From: Spirochaetia bacterium
GTDB lineage: Bacteria; Spirochaetota; Leptospiria; Leptospirales; Leptonemataceae
Length of the DNA: 32,243 bases
Direction: 5' to 3'
Assembly: GCA_009885105.1 (NCBI GenBank)
Contig: VFLI01000113.1
Span: forward strand, 1 to 32,243
Shown: in pieces, positions 23,181 to 30,957 of the stretch
Position numbering within the stretch: position 1 is the first letter of the stretch
How the letters are laid out: the number at the start of each line of letters is the position of its first letter
The notes under the pieces: model-generated
Database searches by the model: none
Told to the model about the DNA's origin: nothing
The model's input: the letters and a program-made list of their open reading frames with translations, nothing else
Program-made: the position numbers and the translations under genes

Positions 23181-24539
23181 TCATTCCAGCAGCTTCGACG
23201 CCAGTTCCGCCAGTTCCGATCTTTCGCCTTTAATCAGATTCACATGGGCGGCTATTTTCTGTCCGCGAAAGCGCTCGATCAGGAAGGTCAGGCCGTTTGA
23301 ATAGAAATTCAGATACGGATGGTCGATCTGGTAATAGTCGCCCGTAAAGACGATTTTTGTTCCCTCGCCGACGCGCGTTATGATCGTTTTTGCCTCATGC
23401 GGCGAAAGATTCTGCGTCTCATCGATAATGATAAACTGCTTCGGTATCGAACGGCCCCGAATGTAGGTGAGCGGCTCCACGGAAAGCAGACCCGATCCGA
23501 GCAGATATTTAATGCCTTCTCCGGGTCCCTTGCCGTATTCACGGTCGCCTTTTTCGTCTTCGCCCAGAAGAAGCTCCAGGTTGTCATACACCGGCTGCAT
23601 CCAGGGATCGAGCTTTTCGCCCAGCTCGCCGGGAAGAAATCCCAGATCCCGGCCCATGGGGATGATCGGTCTTGCGATCAACAGCCGTCTGTACATGGCG
23701 TCCTGCGTTACCTGAGACAGACCGCAGGCGATGGCGATCAGGGTTTTGCCTGTGCCGGCGCGTCCGGAAAGAGTGACGATTTTAATATCAGGATCCATCA
23801 GAGCATCAAAGGCGAATCGCTGCTCCCGGTTGCGCGGCCCGATTCCGTAGATGCTCTCATCCGGCAATTTTAAAGTCGTCAGTTTATTATCATGCAGATG
23901 AAGCCGGGCCAGGGCGCTTTTAGCGGGACCTTTCAGGAAAAAATATTCATTCTCGGCCGGATCGTGGATCGAGGCATTTTCCTTCTGAATATCCGGCATA
24001 TCAATCTTTTTTGTTTTATAAAAATTATCTATATCTTCATCAGTCAGCTCGATTTCACGGGCTCCGCTGTATATGCTGCTTTCGCCCGCGTCCTCCCCCG
24101 GAAGATAATCGCTGCAGCGCAGACCGAGCACGTCGGCCTTGATTCTGAGGTCCGCGTCCTTTGTGATCAGCAGAACACTGTCACCCGCCTTCTCTCGTAT
24201 TTTCAAGGCGCACTGGAGAATATGATTGTCCTTCAAATTGCTGTCGAGTCCCGGCGGCAGCTTATCCTCGTGCTGCGTTATGTAAACCTGCAGCCGCCCT
24301 CCGTTTTCCAGAGGCACGCCGTCGGTGAGCTTGCCTTTATCGCGCAGCTTATCCAGAAAGCGGATCACTTCACGCGCCGCTTTCCCGGTGGGATTCATTT
24401 CGCGCTTGAAAGTGTCCAGCTCCTCAATCACAATAAGCGGTACGACTAAAATGGATTTTTCAAACTGCAGGACAGCATTCGGATCCAGAAGAAAAACGTT
24501 GGTGTCAATCACAACATATTCGGCGTCAAATTTTTGCAT
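23181..24539 (-). CDS. PIN-PhoH fusion ATPase/RNase (PhoH2 type)
   Basis: The 452-residue protein joins an N-terminal PIN nuclease domain (about residues 5-145) to a PhoH helicase-like ATPase (about 220-450). The PIN part has VVIDTNVFLLDP and IEELDTFK, with further acidic residues in DNHILQCAL and TKDADLRIKA. The PhoH part has Walker A SGRAGTGKT, Walker B FIIIDETQNLSPHEAKT and the RecD-like GEGTKIVFTGDYYQID. Such PhoH2 proteins unwind and cleave RNA; in mycobacteria they are paired with an antitoxin-like PhoAT, but no such gene is visible upstream here. It starts four bases after the glycosyltransferase stop and is the last gene of the long minus-strand run. Confidence 0.93.
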   Translation of the reverse strand: MQKFDAEYVVIDTNVFLLDPNAVLQFEKSILVVPLIVIEELDTFKREMNPTGKAAREVIRFLDKLRDKGKLTDGVPLENGGRLQVYITQHEDKLPPGLDSNLKDNHILQCALKIREKAGDSVLLITKDADLRIKADVLGLRCSDYLPGEDAGESSIYSGAREIELTDEDIDNFYKTKKIDMPDIQKENASIHDPAENEYFFLKGPAKSALARLHLHDNKLTTLKLPDESIYGIGPRNREQRFAFDALMDPDIKIVTLSGRAGTGKTLIAIACGLSQVTQDAMYRRLLIARPIIPMGRDLGFLPGELGEKLDPWMQPVYDNLELLLGEDEKGDREYGKGPGEGIKYLLGSGLLSVEPLTYIRGRSIPKQFIIIDETQNLSPHEAKTIITRVGEGTKIVFTGDYYQIDHPYLNFYSNGLTFLIERFRGQKIAAHVNLIKGERSELAELASKLLE

Positions 24540-24543
24540 AGTG

Positions 24544-25638
24544 TTAACTCAAATATTCCGCTATTCCCAGAGCTATCCGACGGTTGCCGTCATCGGGCGG
24601 GGGCCGATCGACCGATCCGTGCAGACGGGCCGGAGGATTCAACGGCCCCGCTAAAAAACTCCAATCATCACTGTAAAACTCTTCTTCACTGACAATTCTC
24701 TGGTGGAAAAAGGACTTGAGTCCGTCAAGCAAAAGCGGAGTTTCCGGAAAATTATGCCTTTCCACGCAGATCACCGGAACACCGGTTCTGTACGCTTCGC
24801 AAAAAGTGCCGTATCCCGGCTTGGTCAAAATGCGTTCGCACATCGGCATGATATCCACGGGCCGCATCTGATGGCCGAGCCGCGTCAGATTTGGCATATC
24901 GGGCGCCTCCCGGTCAAAAGTCAGAAAATGCCGGCGCGGCAGAATATTTCCGTCAAACTTCCGCAGATTCTGATAGGGAATTTCTGAAATACCCAGACCG
25001 CCGAAAGTCAGAAGCACGCAGGTTTCCTTCTCCACCGCCAGTTCCCTCATTATGGTTTCCGTATTTTTCGACGGATGCTGACCGGAGAATCCGACGTCGA
25101 TGATCCGGGGGAAGGCAGCCATTGGTTCGTGGAACGGCAGCCTGTACAGTCGGGCGCATCGGACATAACTGTCCCGAAACCATTCTGTGATATTTTCAAA
25201 TCCCTCCCATTCCTGATAAATAAAATCCCAGCCGAAATTTCCGCTCATCCAGCATTCGACTCCCGCGCTTTTTGCAATATCCGCGCACAGCGAAGGAATA
25301 TCGCCGATCACAAGAGATATATTATTTTTTCTGACATAAGAAGATTCCTGTTCGATTATTTCTTTTTTATTTTTATATATTTCATTAAGTATTTCCTTCG
25401 TTCGATTCAGATCGACGCGAAGACTGTCTCTCTGCACAACTCCCGTATCCAGAGGAACACTGCGAAGAGTAAACTCTCCCGGTATGATCGTGCGGAAGAA
25501 CCATTCCGGCTGATTGGAGTTGATGTGTATTTCTATATCCGGCCGCATCCGGCGAAGTTCCGCCATCGCGCAGGAAAAACGGGAAGCATGGCCGAATCCG
25601 TGGCCTGTGATGGCTGCGTAAATTGCCGGGAATTTCAT
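24544..25638 (-). CDS. GT-B fold glycosyltransferase-like protein
   Basis: The 364-residue soluble protein begins with a Gly-rich loop, AAITGHGFGHASRF, like MurG-type enzymes and the N-terminal domain of L-arabinokinase. The C-terminal half carries a donor-sugar site of the form ERILTKPGYGTFCEAYRTGV followed by PVICVERHNFPE. It probably transfers a sugar from a nucleotide donor, but neither sugar nor acceptor is known. Its ATG directly follows the stop of the upstream four-helix membrane protein (TGA then ATG), so translation is coupled to the putative redox module. The link could mean a shared envelope substrate, or just operon economy. Confidence 0.75.
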   Translation of the reverse strand: MKFPAIYAAITGHGFGHASRFSCAMAELRRMRPDIEIHINSNQPEWFFRTIIPGEFTLRSVPLDTGVVQRDSLRVDLNRTKEILNEIYKNKKEIIEQESSYVRKNNISLVIGDIPSLCADIAKSAGVECWMSGNFGWDFIYQEWEGFENITEWFRDSYVRCARLYRLPFHEPMAAFPRIIDVGFSGQHPSKNTETIMRELAVEKETCVLLTFGGLGISEIPYQNLRKFDGNILPRRHFLTFDREAPDMPNLTRLGHQMRPVDIMPMCERILTKPGYGTFCEAYRTGVPVICVERHNFPETPLLLDGLKSFFHQRIVSEEEFYSDDWSFLAGPLNPPARLHGSVDRPPPDDGNRRIALGIAEYLS

Positions 25639-26130
25639 TCAATCATCACGAATTCCCAGGTACATCAACGCCCCGATCACGGACAACCCCGACAATTCAA
25701 ATCCGATAAAAACAGAAGATCGAACCGCCGCCGTCCAGACCGGGCCGTAGCGAACCGCGTAACCGGAAAAAACATCGAGCAGGGCAAATCCAAAGAACAG
25801 GAATGAAAGATTGTCGGCCATTCTCATCCTGCCGGAGTTTTTGGCCAGAGAACGCAGGAGATGCGTCAGCATAAAACACAAAAGCCCGAAAGCCAGGGTG
25901 TGTCCCACGCTCATCTTCAACATGCCGCCCAGAGTTTTCTGAGGCATGAAACGATCCGGACGGTCCGGATAAATTTTTATCATTTCTTCCGAACCGACAT
26001 AGTATTCGAGAGTGTCCGAGGCAACGAATCCAATTTTCAATGCGTACAGCCAGGCGCCGCTTACGAACTGCAGCAATTGCAGAAAACAGAACATCGCAAG
26101 AACCGGTTTAAAAAAAGCGTGATTTCTCAA
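25639..26130 (-). CDS. four-helix membrane protein A of putative redox module
   Basis: The 163-residue protein has four predicted helices (about residues 8-30, 72-94, 106-126, 136-160). The loop after helix 1 contains SDTLEYYVGSEEM, and helix 2 contains VGHTLAFGLLCFMLTHLL with His77 and His90. This layout aligns with the next upstream protein: TLEYYVGSEE matches QIRENLGGEG, and His77 matches His67 there. Membrane helices with such histidines often bind heme b, but no heme motif can be proven. The start is a TTG at 26130, six bases after the neighbour's stop. I recognise the general type as widespread near FMN-binding proteins, but know of no assigned function. Confidence 0.65.
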   Translation of the reverse strand: MRNHAFFKPVLAMFCFLQLLQFVSGAWLYALKIGFVASDTLEYYVGSEEMIKIYPDRPDRFMPQKTLGGMLKMSVGHTLAFGLLCFMLTHLLRSLAKNSGRMRMADNLSFLFFGFALLDVFSGYAVRYGPVWTAAVRSSVFIGFELSGLSVIGALMYLGIRDD

Positions 26131-26136
26131 ATTCGC

Positions 26137-26607
26137 CTATCCCGGAAAAATATTTTCAGCTATATACATATGATAAAATGCAATAATGCAGAGAAGCGCC
26201 AGGCTTATGTGCAGGAGCAGGAAAGAGATAAAAACAAGGTACGACGCTTCACCGGTCCAGACGCAGGCTGCGCGTGAGACCACATTTATCAGAGCGGAAA
26301 AAAACGACGCGTAAATCAAAGAATTCTTAGCTGCGATGGAAAGTCCGGTCTGGTACAGAATCGAGAAGAGAAAAAGAAGCGCCATGGAAAACAGAAAAAT
26401 ATCGATGTGCAGATCTTCCAGAATCAGTACGAAGCTTTTTCCCTCACCGCCGAGATTCTCGCGGATCTGCGCCGGATAAAATCCTGTGGCCTGTATCTCG
26501 CGCACGGCATGGGCCGCGATAAACAGAATAATAAAAATTAGAGCGCAGCTCACGATCAAACGCGGCCCACGGCTGCTCTGAATCGACCCTGTAACAATGA
26601 ATTTCAT
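26137..26607 (-). CDS. four-helix membrane protein B of putative redox module
   Basis: The 156-residue protein has four helices (about residues 17-35, 60-86, 96-113, 123-149). Histidines lie within or at the ends of helices: His33, His67, His133 and His146 (LLHISLALLCIIAFYHMY). The post-helix-1 loop TGFYPAQIRENLGGEG resembles the loop in protein A, so the two look like ancient duplicates. A GAGAGGAT ribosome site overlaps the end of the FMN-binding gene nine bases upstream, so it is co-translated with it. A heme-b or quinone-linked electron-transfer role is a reasonable guess, not shown. Confidence 0.65.
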   Translation of the reverse strand: MKFIVTGSIQSSRGPRLIVSCALIFIILFIAAHAVREIQATGFYPAQIRENLGGEGKSFVLILEDLHIDIFLFSMALLFLFSILYQTGLSIAAKNSLIYASFFSALINVVSRAACVWTGEASYLVFISFLLLHISLALLCIIAFYHMYIAENIFPG

Positions 26608-26616
26608 CTTATCCTC

Positions 26617-27216
26617 TCACTGCCCGAAATGAAACCGGTACAGCATCAGAACTTTTCGCACGCTTCTGGCCACGGCCCGCGAGGTCAGGCTGGCTCCGCT
26701 GATCGCAGCAATGTCATTACCCGGAGAAATCGCGTCGTGTTCAGTCTTTCCAAGAAAAAGAGCCAGCCATCTCTGCACCGGACGGTAATCCTCTGGTTCA
26801 AAGAACGATATCAATTCCACATGCCGGATCGAACCGGCCGTGTCCACGACAATAAAAAGAGTTTCATCCTTTGTACGAACTGTGTGCGTCTCAAAAATGC
26901 CGTATCCCAGCACGGCTCCGTTCTTTCGCGCGACGTAGAATGTATTCATGCGGCTTTCGCTCGGACCGCCCAGCCGCGCATCCAGCTGACGGCGCTGCTC
27001 CTGTGTCAAATAGACAGTTTTTCTTTCGACTGCGGCTCCTGGGAACTGCCGGGCCAGGGCACTTTCCGGAAGATTGTAAACTTCTGCAAGCAGTACATCC
27101 TGGAAGCCGGACCAATATAATAGAAGAAACATTACAAGCGCCGACGCAGCCGATGCGGCTCGGATCATTGATTTACGATTTGATGCGACCATTTTGATAT
27201 TAATAATCAATCTCAT
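26617..27216 (-). CDS. membrane-anchored FMN-binding domain protein (NqrC/RnfG-like)
   Basis: The 199-residue protein has one N-terminal helix (about 18-36), then an extracytoplasmic FMN-binding domain. The sequence DIAAISGASLTSRAV contains the flavinylation motif D-x-x-x-SGA-[ST]-x-T, with Thr178 as the probable residue to which ApbE attaches FMN through a phosphodiester bond. Unlike Nqr or Rnf clusters, no other subunit of those complexes is near, and no ApbE gene is in the window. The two downstream genes encode the four-helix membrane proteins, which may pass electrons to or from this flavin. The start could also be the ATG at 27192; neither has a clear ribosome site. Confidence 0.85.
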   Translation of the reverse strand: MRLIINIKMVASNRKSMIRAASAASALVMFLLLYWSGFQDVLLAEVYNLPESALARQFPGAAVERKTVYLTQEQRRQLDARLGGPSESRMNTFYVARKNGAVLGYGIFETHTVRTKDETLFIVVDTAGSIRHVELISFFEPEDYRPVQRWLALFLGKTEHDAISPGNDIAAISGASLTSRAVARSVRKVLMLYRFHFGQ

Positions 27217-27228
27217 TTACAGGTTTTT

Positions 27229-27259
27229 CGTTACTGCGGCCGGTGTAAACAAAGTAACG
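27229..27259 (-). promoter_or_regulatory. inverted repeat in front of the FMN-binding gene
   Basis: CGTTACT and AGTAACG arms are separated by 17 bases, inside the only sizeable gap (48 nt) of the operon. It lies 13 bases upstream of the FMN gene start. It could be an operator allowing separate control of the redox module. There is no T-run on the minus strand, so it is not a typical terminator. Confidence 0.4.
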
Positions 27260-27264
27260 GGCGC

Positions 27265-27588
27265 CTATCCCTGTTTTCCCTCGGCCATCCAGGATTCATG
27301 CAGAATCGCTATGAACTCCCGCACAGCGCGTTCAATCCGGTTCGAGGGCCAGGTCTTCATAGATTCCAGTTCCTGCTGAACATGATGGACGACGCCGCGA
27401 ATAAATGCCGCTCTCTCGGCGCGCGGACGAATTTCAAGGGCTTCGAGAGTGATGGCCCTTGCCGCCGACTCGCTGCGGATGCCCTTTACGACCAGGGTCA
27501 CGGCTTCTTCGCGCGTGAGTGTCAGCGCATGCATGAGAGATTCCACCCCGCCCTGTATCAGCTGCAGCTGTCTCTCGCTCAAACTCAT
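27265..27588 (-). CDS. small helical protein of unknown function
   Basis: The 107-residue, entirely soluble and probably all-helical protein has no Cys and no recognisable domain. Its sequence is charged with Arg, Glu and Gln (for example LTREEAVTLVVKGI and RAERAAFIRGVVHHVQQE). GGAGGCG precedes the ATG, and the start overlaps the mpl stop by four bases (ATGA), so it is translationally coupled to mpl. Nothing in it shows an enzyme site. A small regulator or a partner of Mpl are both possible; I cannot choose. Confidence 0.6.
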   Translation of the reverse strand: MSLSERQLQLIQGGVESLMHALTLTREEAVTLVVKGIRSESAARAITLEALEIRPRAERAAFIRGVVHHVQQELESMKTWPSNRIERAVREFIAILHESWMAEGKQG

Positions 27589-29033
27589 GCCATCGCCTCC
27601 ACGAATCGGTCCAGTTCCGGATAGATACCTCCAAAAGCTCCGTTCGACATCACAAGAATTACATCGCCCTTTTGGGACCGGGTGAACTTTTCTTTGAATT
27701 CATTCACCAGGGCCTGGGGAGTCTCGGTCCACACACTTATGTATTTCTGAATATTTCTTTTTTTATCTGAATTTTTTTTGTTTTTTTTCTGTAATATTCC
27801 CGAGGAAATTCTGGGAACGTCCAGGAGAAGTTCCGGAGACACCTTTGATTTGTTGAATACATCGCATAGGTACACGCAATCGGCCAGGGAAAGCGCCGAT
27901 TCATACGCTTTCTGAAATATTTTTCTGTGGCTGGTGGCGCTGCGCGGCTCAAAGAGAGCGTGAATTGTTCTGCCGGGATAGGCCTGGCGAACGGCCTGAA
28001 TCGTGCATCGCACTGCAAAAGGATGGTGCGCAAAATCTTCTATCAAAAGAACTCCTCCCGAATTTTTTTCTGACGACGTTTTTGAACATGCGCGAATCTG
28101 CTGGCGGCGCATCACTCCAGGAAAATTCTGAAGAGCTTTTTTCACCCGGTCAGCGGGCAGATTCAGTTTTTGCGCCACCAGCACGGCGGCAAGAGCGTTG
28201 GCCGTGTTATGATTTCCGATCAAAGCGAAGTCCGGCACTTTTCCAATGTAAGGGAACTCCACTTCCCGGCCGTTTCTTTGAAATGTTTCTGTACTGTAGC
28301 CTTTTCTCGCACTTCCGTACCAGCCGATTTCACTGAGCGAATATCCAGAAAGAACTTCGCGCACGCCGGCATCATCGACGCAGGCCGCAACATATCCCTC
28401 TGAAGGGATAAGCCGGAGCAGCCGGCGAAAAGCGGTCCTGTATTCCTGTGTGTTTTTGAAAATATCCGCATGATCGAACTGAACAGAAGTCAGAACCAGT
28501 ATGCGCGGCCGGTAGTGGAGAAACTTGGAAGCTTTGTCAAAAAACGCCGTGTCGTACTCATCGCCCTCAATAACGAAATACGGAGATTTGGAAAGACGAT
28601 ATCCGTCCTGACCGTCGGCGCGAATTCCGCCCGCAAAAAGGCCCGGGGTCTCGCCCGATTCGCAGAGAATGTGATCGATCAAAAAAGTGGTGGTTGTCTT
28701 TCCGTGGGTTCCGGCGACAACGATGACATTTTTTCCTTGCAGAAAAAATCTGGATACAGCCTGCGCCATGCTTGTGTACGGAATATTTTCATTCAGCACG
28801 GCCTCCGCTTCCGGATTTCCACGCGATATCACATTTCCAATTATGCAGAGGTCAACTCCGCGCACATTTTTTGCGTCAAAAGGGTAGGCCGCAATTCCTC
28901 TTTCGCGCAGTTTGTCCGACATGGGCGGATACAGCGCCGTATCCGATCCTGTCACCGTGTGGCCTGCTTCTTTCAGCATGGAGGCCAGATTGCCCATTGC
29001 GGCACCGCCTACGCCGATCAAATGAATCTTCAT
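27585..29033 (-). CDS. mpl: UDP-N-acetylmuramate:L-Ala-gamma-D-Glu-meso-DAP ligase (Mpl)
   Basis: The 482-residue Mur ligase joins recycled murein tripeptide to UDP-MurNAc. It has the N-terminal UDP-binding motif IGVGGAAMGNLASMLKEAGH with the Mpl-like YPPMSDKL, the ATP P-loop VVAGTHGKTTTT, and the central EGDEYDTAFFDKASKFLHY motif. LIEDFAHHPFAV follows in the C-terminal domain. The EGDEYDTAFFDK and YPPMS signatures separate Mpl from MurC. It implies a meso-DAP peptidoglycan, as in Leptospira and unlike Treponema. I use the ATG at 29033, since a TTG three codons upstream lies inside the previous gene's end. A Lys/Asn-rich loop near residue 425 (KKNKKNSDKKRN) makes it slightly longer than usual. 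Confidence 0.93.
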   Translation of the reverse strand: MKIHLIGVGGAAMGNLASMLKEAGHTVTGSDTALYPPMSDKLRERGIAAYPFDAKNVRGVDLCIIGNVISRGNPEAEAVLNENIPYTSMAQAVSRFFLQGKNVIVVAGTHGKTTTTFLIDHILCESGETPGLFAGGIRADGQDGYRLSKSPYFVIEGDEYDTAFFDKASKFLHYRPRILVLTSVQFDHADIFKNTQEYRTAFRRLLRLIPSEGYVAACVDDAGVREVLSGYSLSEIGWYGSARKGYSTETFQRNGREVEFPYIGKVPDFALIGNHNTANALAAVLVAQKLNLPADRVKKALQNFPGVMRRQQIRACSKTSSEKNSGGVLLIEDFAHHPFAVRCTIQAVRQAYPGRTIHALFEPRSATSHRKIFQKAYESALSLADCVYLCDVFNKSKVSPELLLDVPRISSGILQKKNKKNSDKKRNIQKYISVWTETPQALVNEFKEKFTRSQKGDVILVMSNGAFGGIYPELDRFVEAMA

Positions 29034-29038
29034 AGTGT

Positions 29039-29629
29039 TCAAAACAAATCAATGACGATATCAATACTGCGCATCAGGTTCATAAGAAAAAGAACAAGAT
29101 TCACAGGGATAAGAAGAAAGGCAGCCGCCGAAAAAAAATACGCGGCGCCCCGCGCCGGACTCAGACCGCGAAGCTCGCTCTGAATTTGAATCGTCTGCAC
29201 GCTGGAATAGATTCCGGAAAATATGACGGCCGCAAATCCGACCGCCGGGTGGATCAGAAAAAACATACCGCTGGCGGCGACCGGCAGAAACAGAAAAAGA
29301 GAGAGCTGATTCTGGCGGTCGCTCTCTATTCTGTCGGAAGGGGAGCGGGAATATTCCAGAATCCGGTCATACACGGCGGCCAGCATGAGAAAAGCGCAGG
29401 GCGCGGCAAGCGGATACAGCAGGTCTTTCTTCACGGAAAGACCTCCGTGCAGCCACCAGCGAAGCGGAGACATTGCCGAGAAAACGGGGAACAGCAGCAA
29501 AAGAGGCAGATGCTCACCGGCCAGAAGCCGAGCTGCCGGCATCCTTTTTCTTGCCAGAAACCCTGAGGCAGCAGACCGGCAATCTGCGAATATTTTCTGC
29601 AAATCCTCTATTGCCGCGGAAAAATGCAT
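29039..29629 (-). CDS. Yip1-like integral membrane protein
   Basis: The 196-residue protein has about five helices after a soluble N-terminal segment (about 35 residues, HFSAAIEDLQKIFADCRSAA). The arrangement with a final membrane pair ending in FLLIPVNLVLFLMNLM is typical of Yip1-domain proteins, which have no defined bacterial function. Its ATG overlaps the tpx stop by one base (TGATG), and mpl starts five bases after its stop. The coupling suggests joint expression with thiol peroxidase and Mpl rather than a shared pathway. Confidence 0.65.
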   Translation of the reverse strand: MHFSAAIEDLQKIFADCRSAASGFLARKRMPAARLLAGEHLPLLLLFPVFSAMSPLRWWLHGGLSVKKDLLYPLAAPCAFLMLAAVYDRILEYSRSPSDRIESDRQNQLSLFLFLPVAASGMFFLIHPAVGFAAVIFSGIYSSVQTIQIQSELRGLSPARGAAYFFSAAAFLLIPVNLVLFLMNLMRSIDIVIDLF

Positions 29630-30138
29630 CAAATCAATTGTTTTACAGCATCCACGGCAGAGCCATAATTCGGTTCCTGTCCGATCTCCCCGACAAGCTC
29701 CACATACCGGACCACATCTTCTTTATCCACGACAAAGACAGCGCGAGCGGAGAGTCCTGCCAGAGCTCCCTCAGCGACATGAGTGCCGTATGCCTTTGAG
29801 AAATTCATATCCCGGTACTGCGAACCGGTCACGACATTCTCCACACCTTCCGCGGCGCAGTATCGTTTCATCGCGAAGGGCAGATCACCCGAAAGCACAA
29901 GGACGACTGTGTCCTTCATGCCGGAAAGCTTCACATTGAATTCACGTGTCTCTCTTGCGCAGACAGGCGTGTCCAGACTCGGCACCGCCAGAATCACCTT
30001 AACCTTGCCGGAATAATCGGACAGAGCCCCCTGGCTCAGGTCCTGTTTGATAAAATGGAAAGCAGGCGCTTTGTCCCCGGTTGCGGGCAATTTTCCTTCC
30101 AGCCGGATTGGATTTCCTTTAAGTAATACAGTGCTCAT
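29629..30138 (-). CDS. tpx: thiol peroxidase (atypical 2-Cys peroxiredoxin)
   Basis: The 169-residue enzyme reduces hydrogen and alkyl peroxides with thioredoxin. The peroxidatic Cys60 lies in [16 protein letters not shown] and the resolving Cys94 in MKRYCAAEG, matching Cys61/Cys95 of E. coli Tpx. The C-terminal segment [19 protein letters not shown] and overall length are canonical. AAGGGAG nine bases upstream supports the start. It is the first gene of the long minus-strand run and faces a small membrane-protein gene across 239 bases. It may be cytoplasmic here, since no signal peptide is present. Confidence 0.96.
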   Translation of the reverse strand: MSTVLLKGNPIRLEGKLPATGDKAPAFHFIKQDLSQGALSDYSGKVKVILAVPSLDTPVCARETREFNVKLSGMKDTVVLVLSGDLPFAMKRYCAAEGVENVVTGSQYRDMNFSKAYGTHVAEGALAGLSARAVFVVDKEDVVRYVELVGEIGQEPNYGSAVDAVKQLI

Positions 30139-30246
30139 TCAATAGCTCCCTTTAATATAAAATTCTCTGCCGCCAAAACACATTCCCGGGTCAGGAAAGA
30201 TTCATCCTGATTCACCCGGCCAAATTGAGTTCCACGGCAATAGTTC

Positions 30247-30270
30247 AATTATTTTCTAATATCAATAATT
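30247..30270. promoter_or_regulatory. AT-rich inverted repeat in the tpx upstream region
   Basis: Arms AATTATT and AATAATT are separated by ten bases in the divergent gap between tpx and the next plus-strand gene. It could be a peroxide or metal regulator site, but AT-rich arms of this length are common by chance. Nothing else is seen in 30139-30377. Confidence 0.2.
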
Positions 30271-30377
30271 TCCCCGCAAAATGCTTGCCATATTTTTGCC
30301 CCGCAGTGTAAAATTCCAGCTAATATTGGAAGACGATTTCAAGGCGTATACCGAAGGTGGGTTCGGAATTCGGATTT

Positions 30378-30821
30378 ATGCACAGAACACTGGGAAGAAT
30401 CTTAATGTTTATGGCCCTGGTCGATCTGAGTCTGGCTTTTGTTCCACTGCTCCTCCCTGCCGTCCTGATACTGAGTATCGTGCTTCTGACGGTATCCGCC
30501 CTTGTCCTTTATTCGGCGGGAGGTCAGGACAATCAGTCGGACGAGACGATTCTGCGCAATCTATTCCACAATGGCGGCTTTTTTAATGTTTTCCACTGGA
30601 AGAAACACGAAGGATTTCATGCCAATCGATTGACGCGAAGCGCCAGCAGGGCGATGCGGTTCAGTATAGCGGCCGCGCTGATCAATTTCACCCTCTACTC
30701 TGTTCTGGCGCTGCAATCCTGGGCCTGTTATATTTTCCCTCTGGACAGGGAACTCGAACCGACCCGGGACGTGTTCCGAAAAGAGGACAGCGCCAGGGCG
30801 GGAACCGCTAATGAACGCTAA
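30378..30821 (+). CDS. small membrane protein of unknown function
   Basis: The protein has about 147 residues. Two adjacent helices lie near the N-terminus (about residues 7-46, LALVDLSLAF-like, then VLILSIVLLTVSALVLYSAG). A His/Phe-rich soluble stretch follows (LFHNGGFFNVFHWKKHEGFH), then a third helix (about 92-115) and a charged tail. I choose the ATG at 30378 over a GTG seven codons upstream. The last six residues (GTANER or close to it) and the stop codon are supplied by the foldback element that begins at 30803, so the natural C-terminus may have been altered by its insertion. No family is recognised. Confidence 0.5.
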   Translation: MHRTLGRILMFMALVDLSLAFVPLLLPAVLILSIVLLTVSALVLYSAGGQDNQSDETILRNLFHNGGFFNVFHWKKHEGFHANRLTRSASRAMRFSIAAALINFTLYSVLALQSWACYIFPLDRELEPTRDVFRKEDSARAGTANER

Positions 30822-30934
30822 TGAACGCGGATTGGAAAAAGAAGCCATAGCCTGTCATTGGACGTGGATTGCAGAGAGTAGAAAGTTGCGAATAATATTT
30901 TTCATTGGCGTATATTCGCGTATATTCGCGGTTA
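30803..30934. repeat. foldback element built from GCTAATGAAC / TATATTCGCG words
   Basis: The left arm AACCGCTAATGAACGCTAAT continues with TGAACGCGG. The right arm is CATTGGCGTATATTCGCG followed by a second TATATTCGCG and GTT. Both are 10-nt tandem words, and the arms are largely complementary. It overlaps the 3' end of the membrane-protein gene and ends 23 bases before the GT4 start codon. A solo half lies at 120-140. Confidence 0.8.
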
Positions 30935-30957
30935 TAAATGGATAGAGGACGAACAAT

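Noticed and set aside
23181..24539. PhoAT-PhoH2 type toxin-antitoxin pair
   Set aside because: The PIN-PhoH protein is present, but the gene just upstream is a 364-residue glycosyltransferase, not a small antitoxin.
26617..27216. Part of an Rnf or Nqr sodium pump
   Set aside because: Only the FMN domain is shared. None of the membrane or iron-sulfur subunits of those complexes is adjacent.
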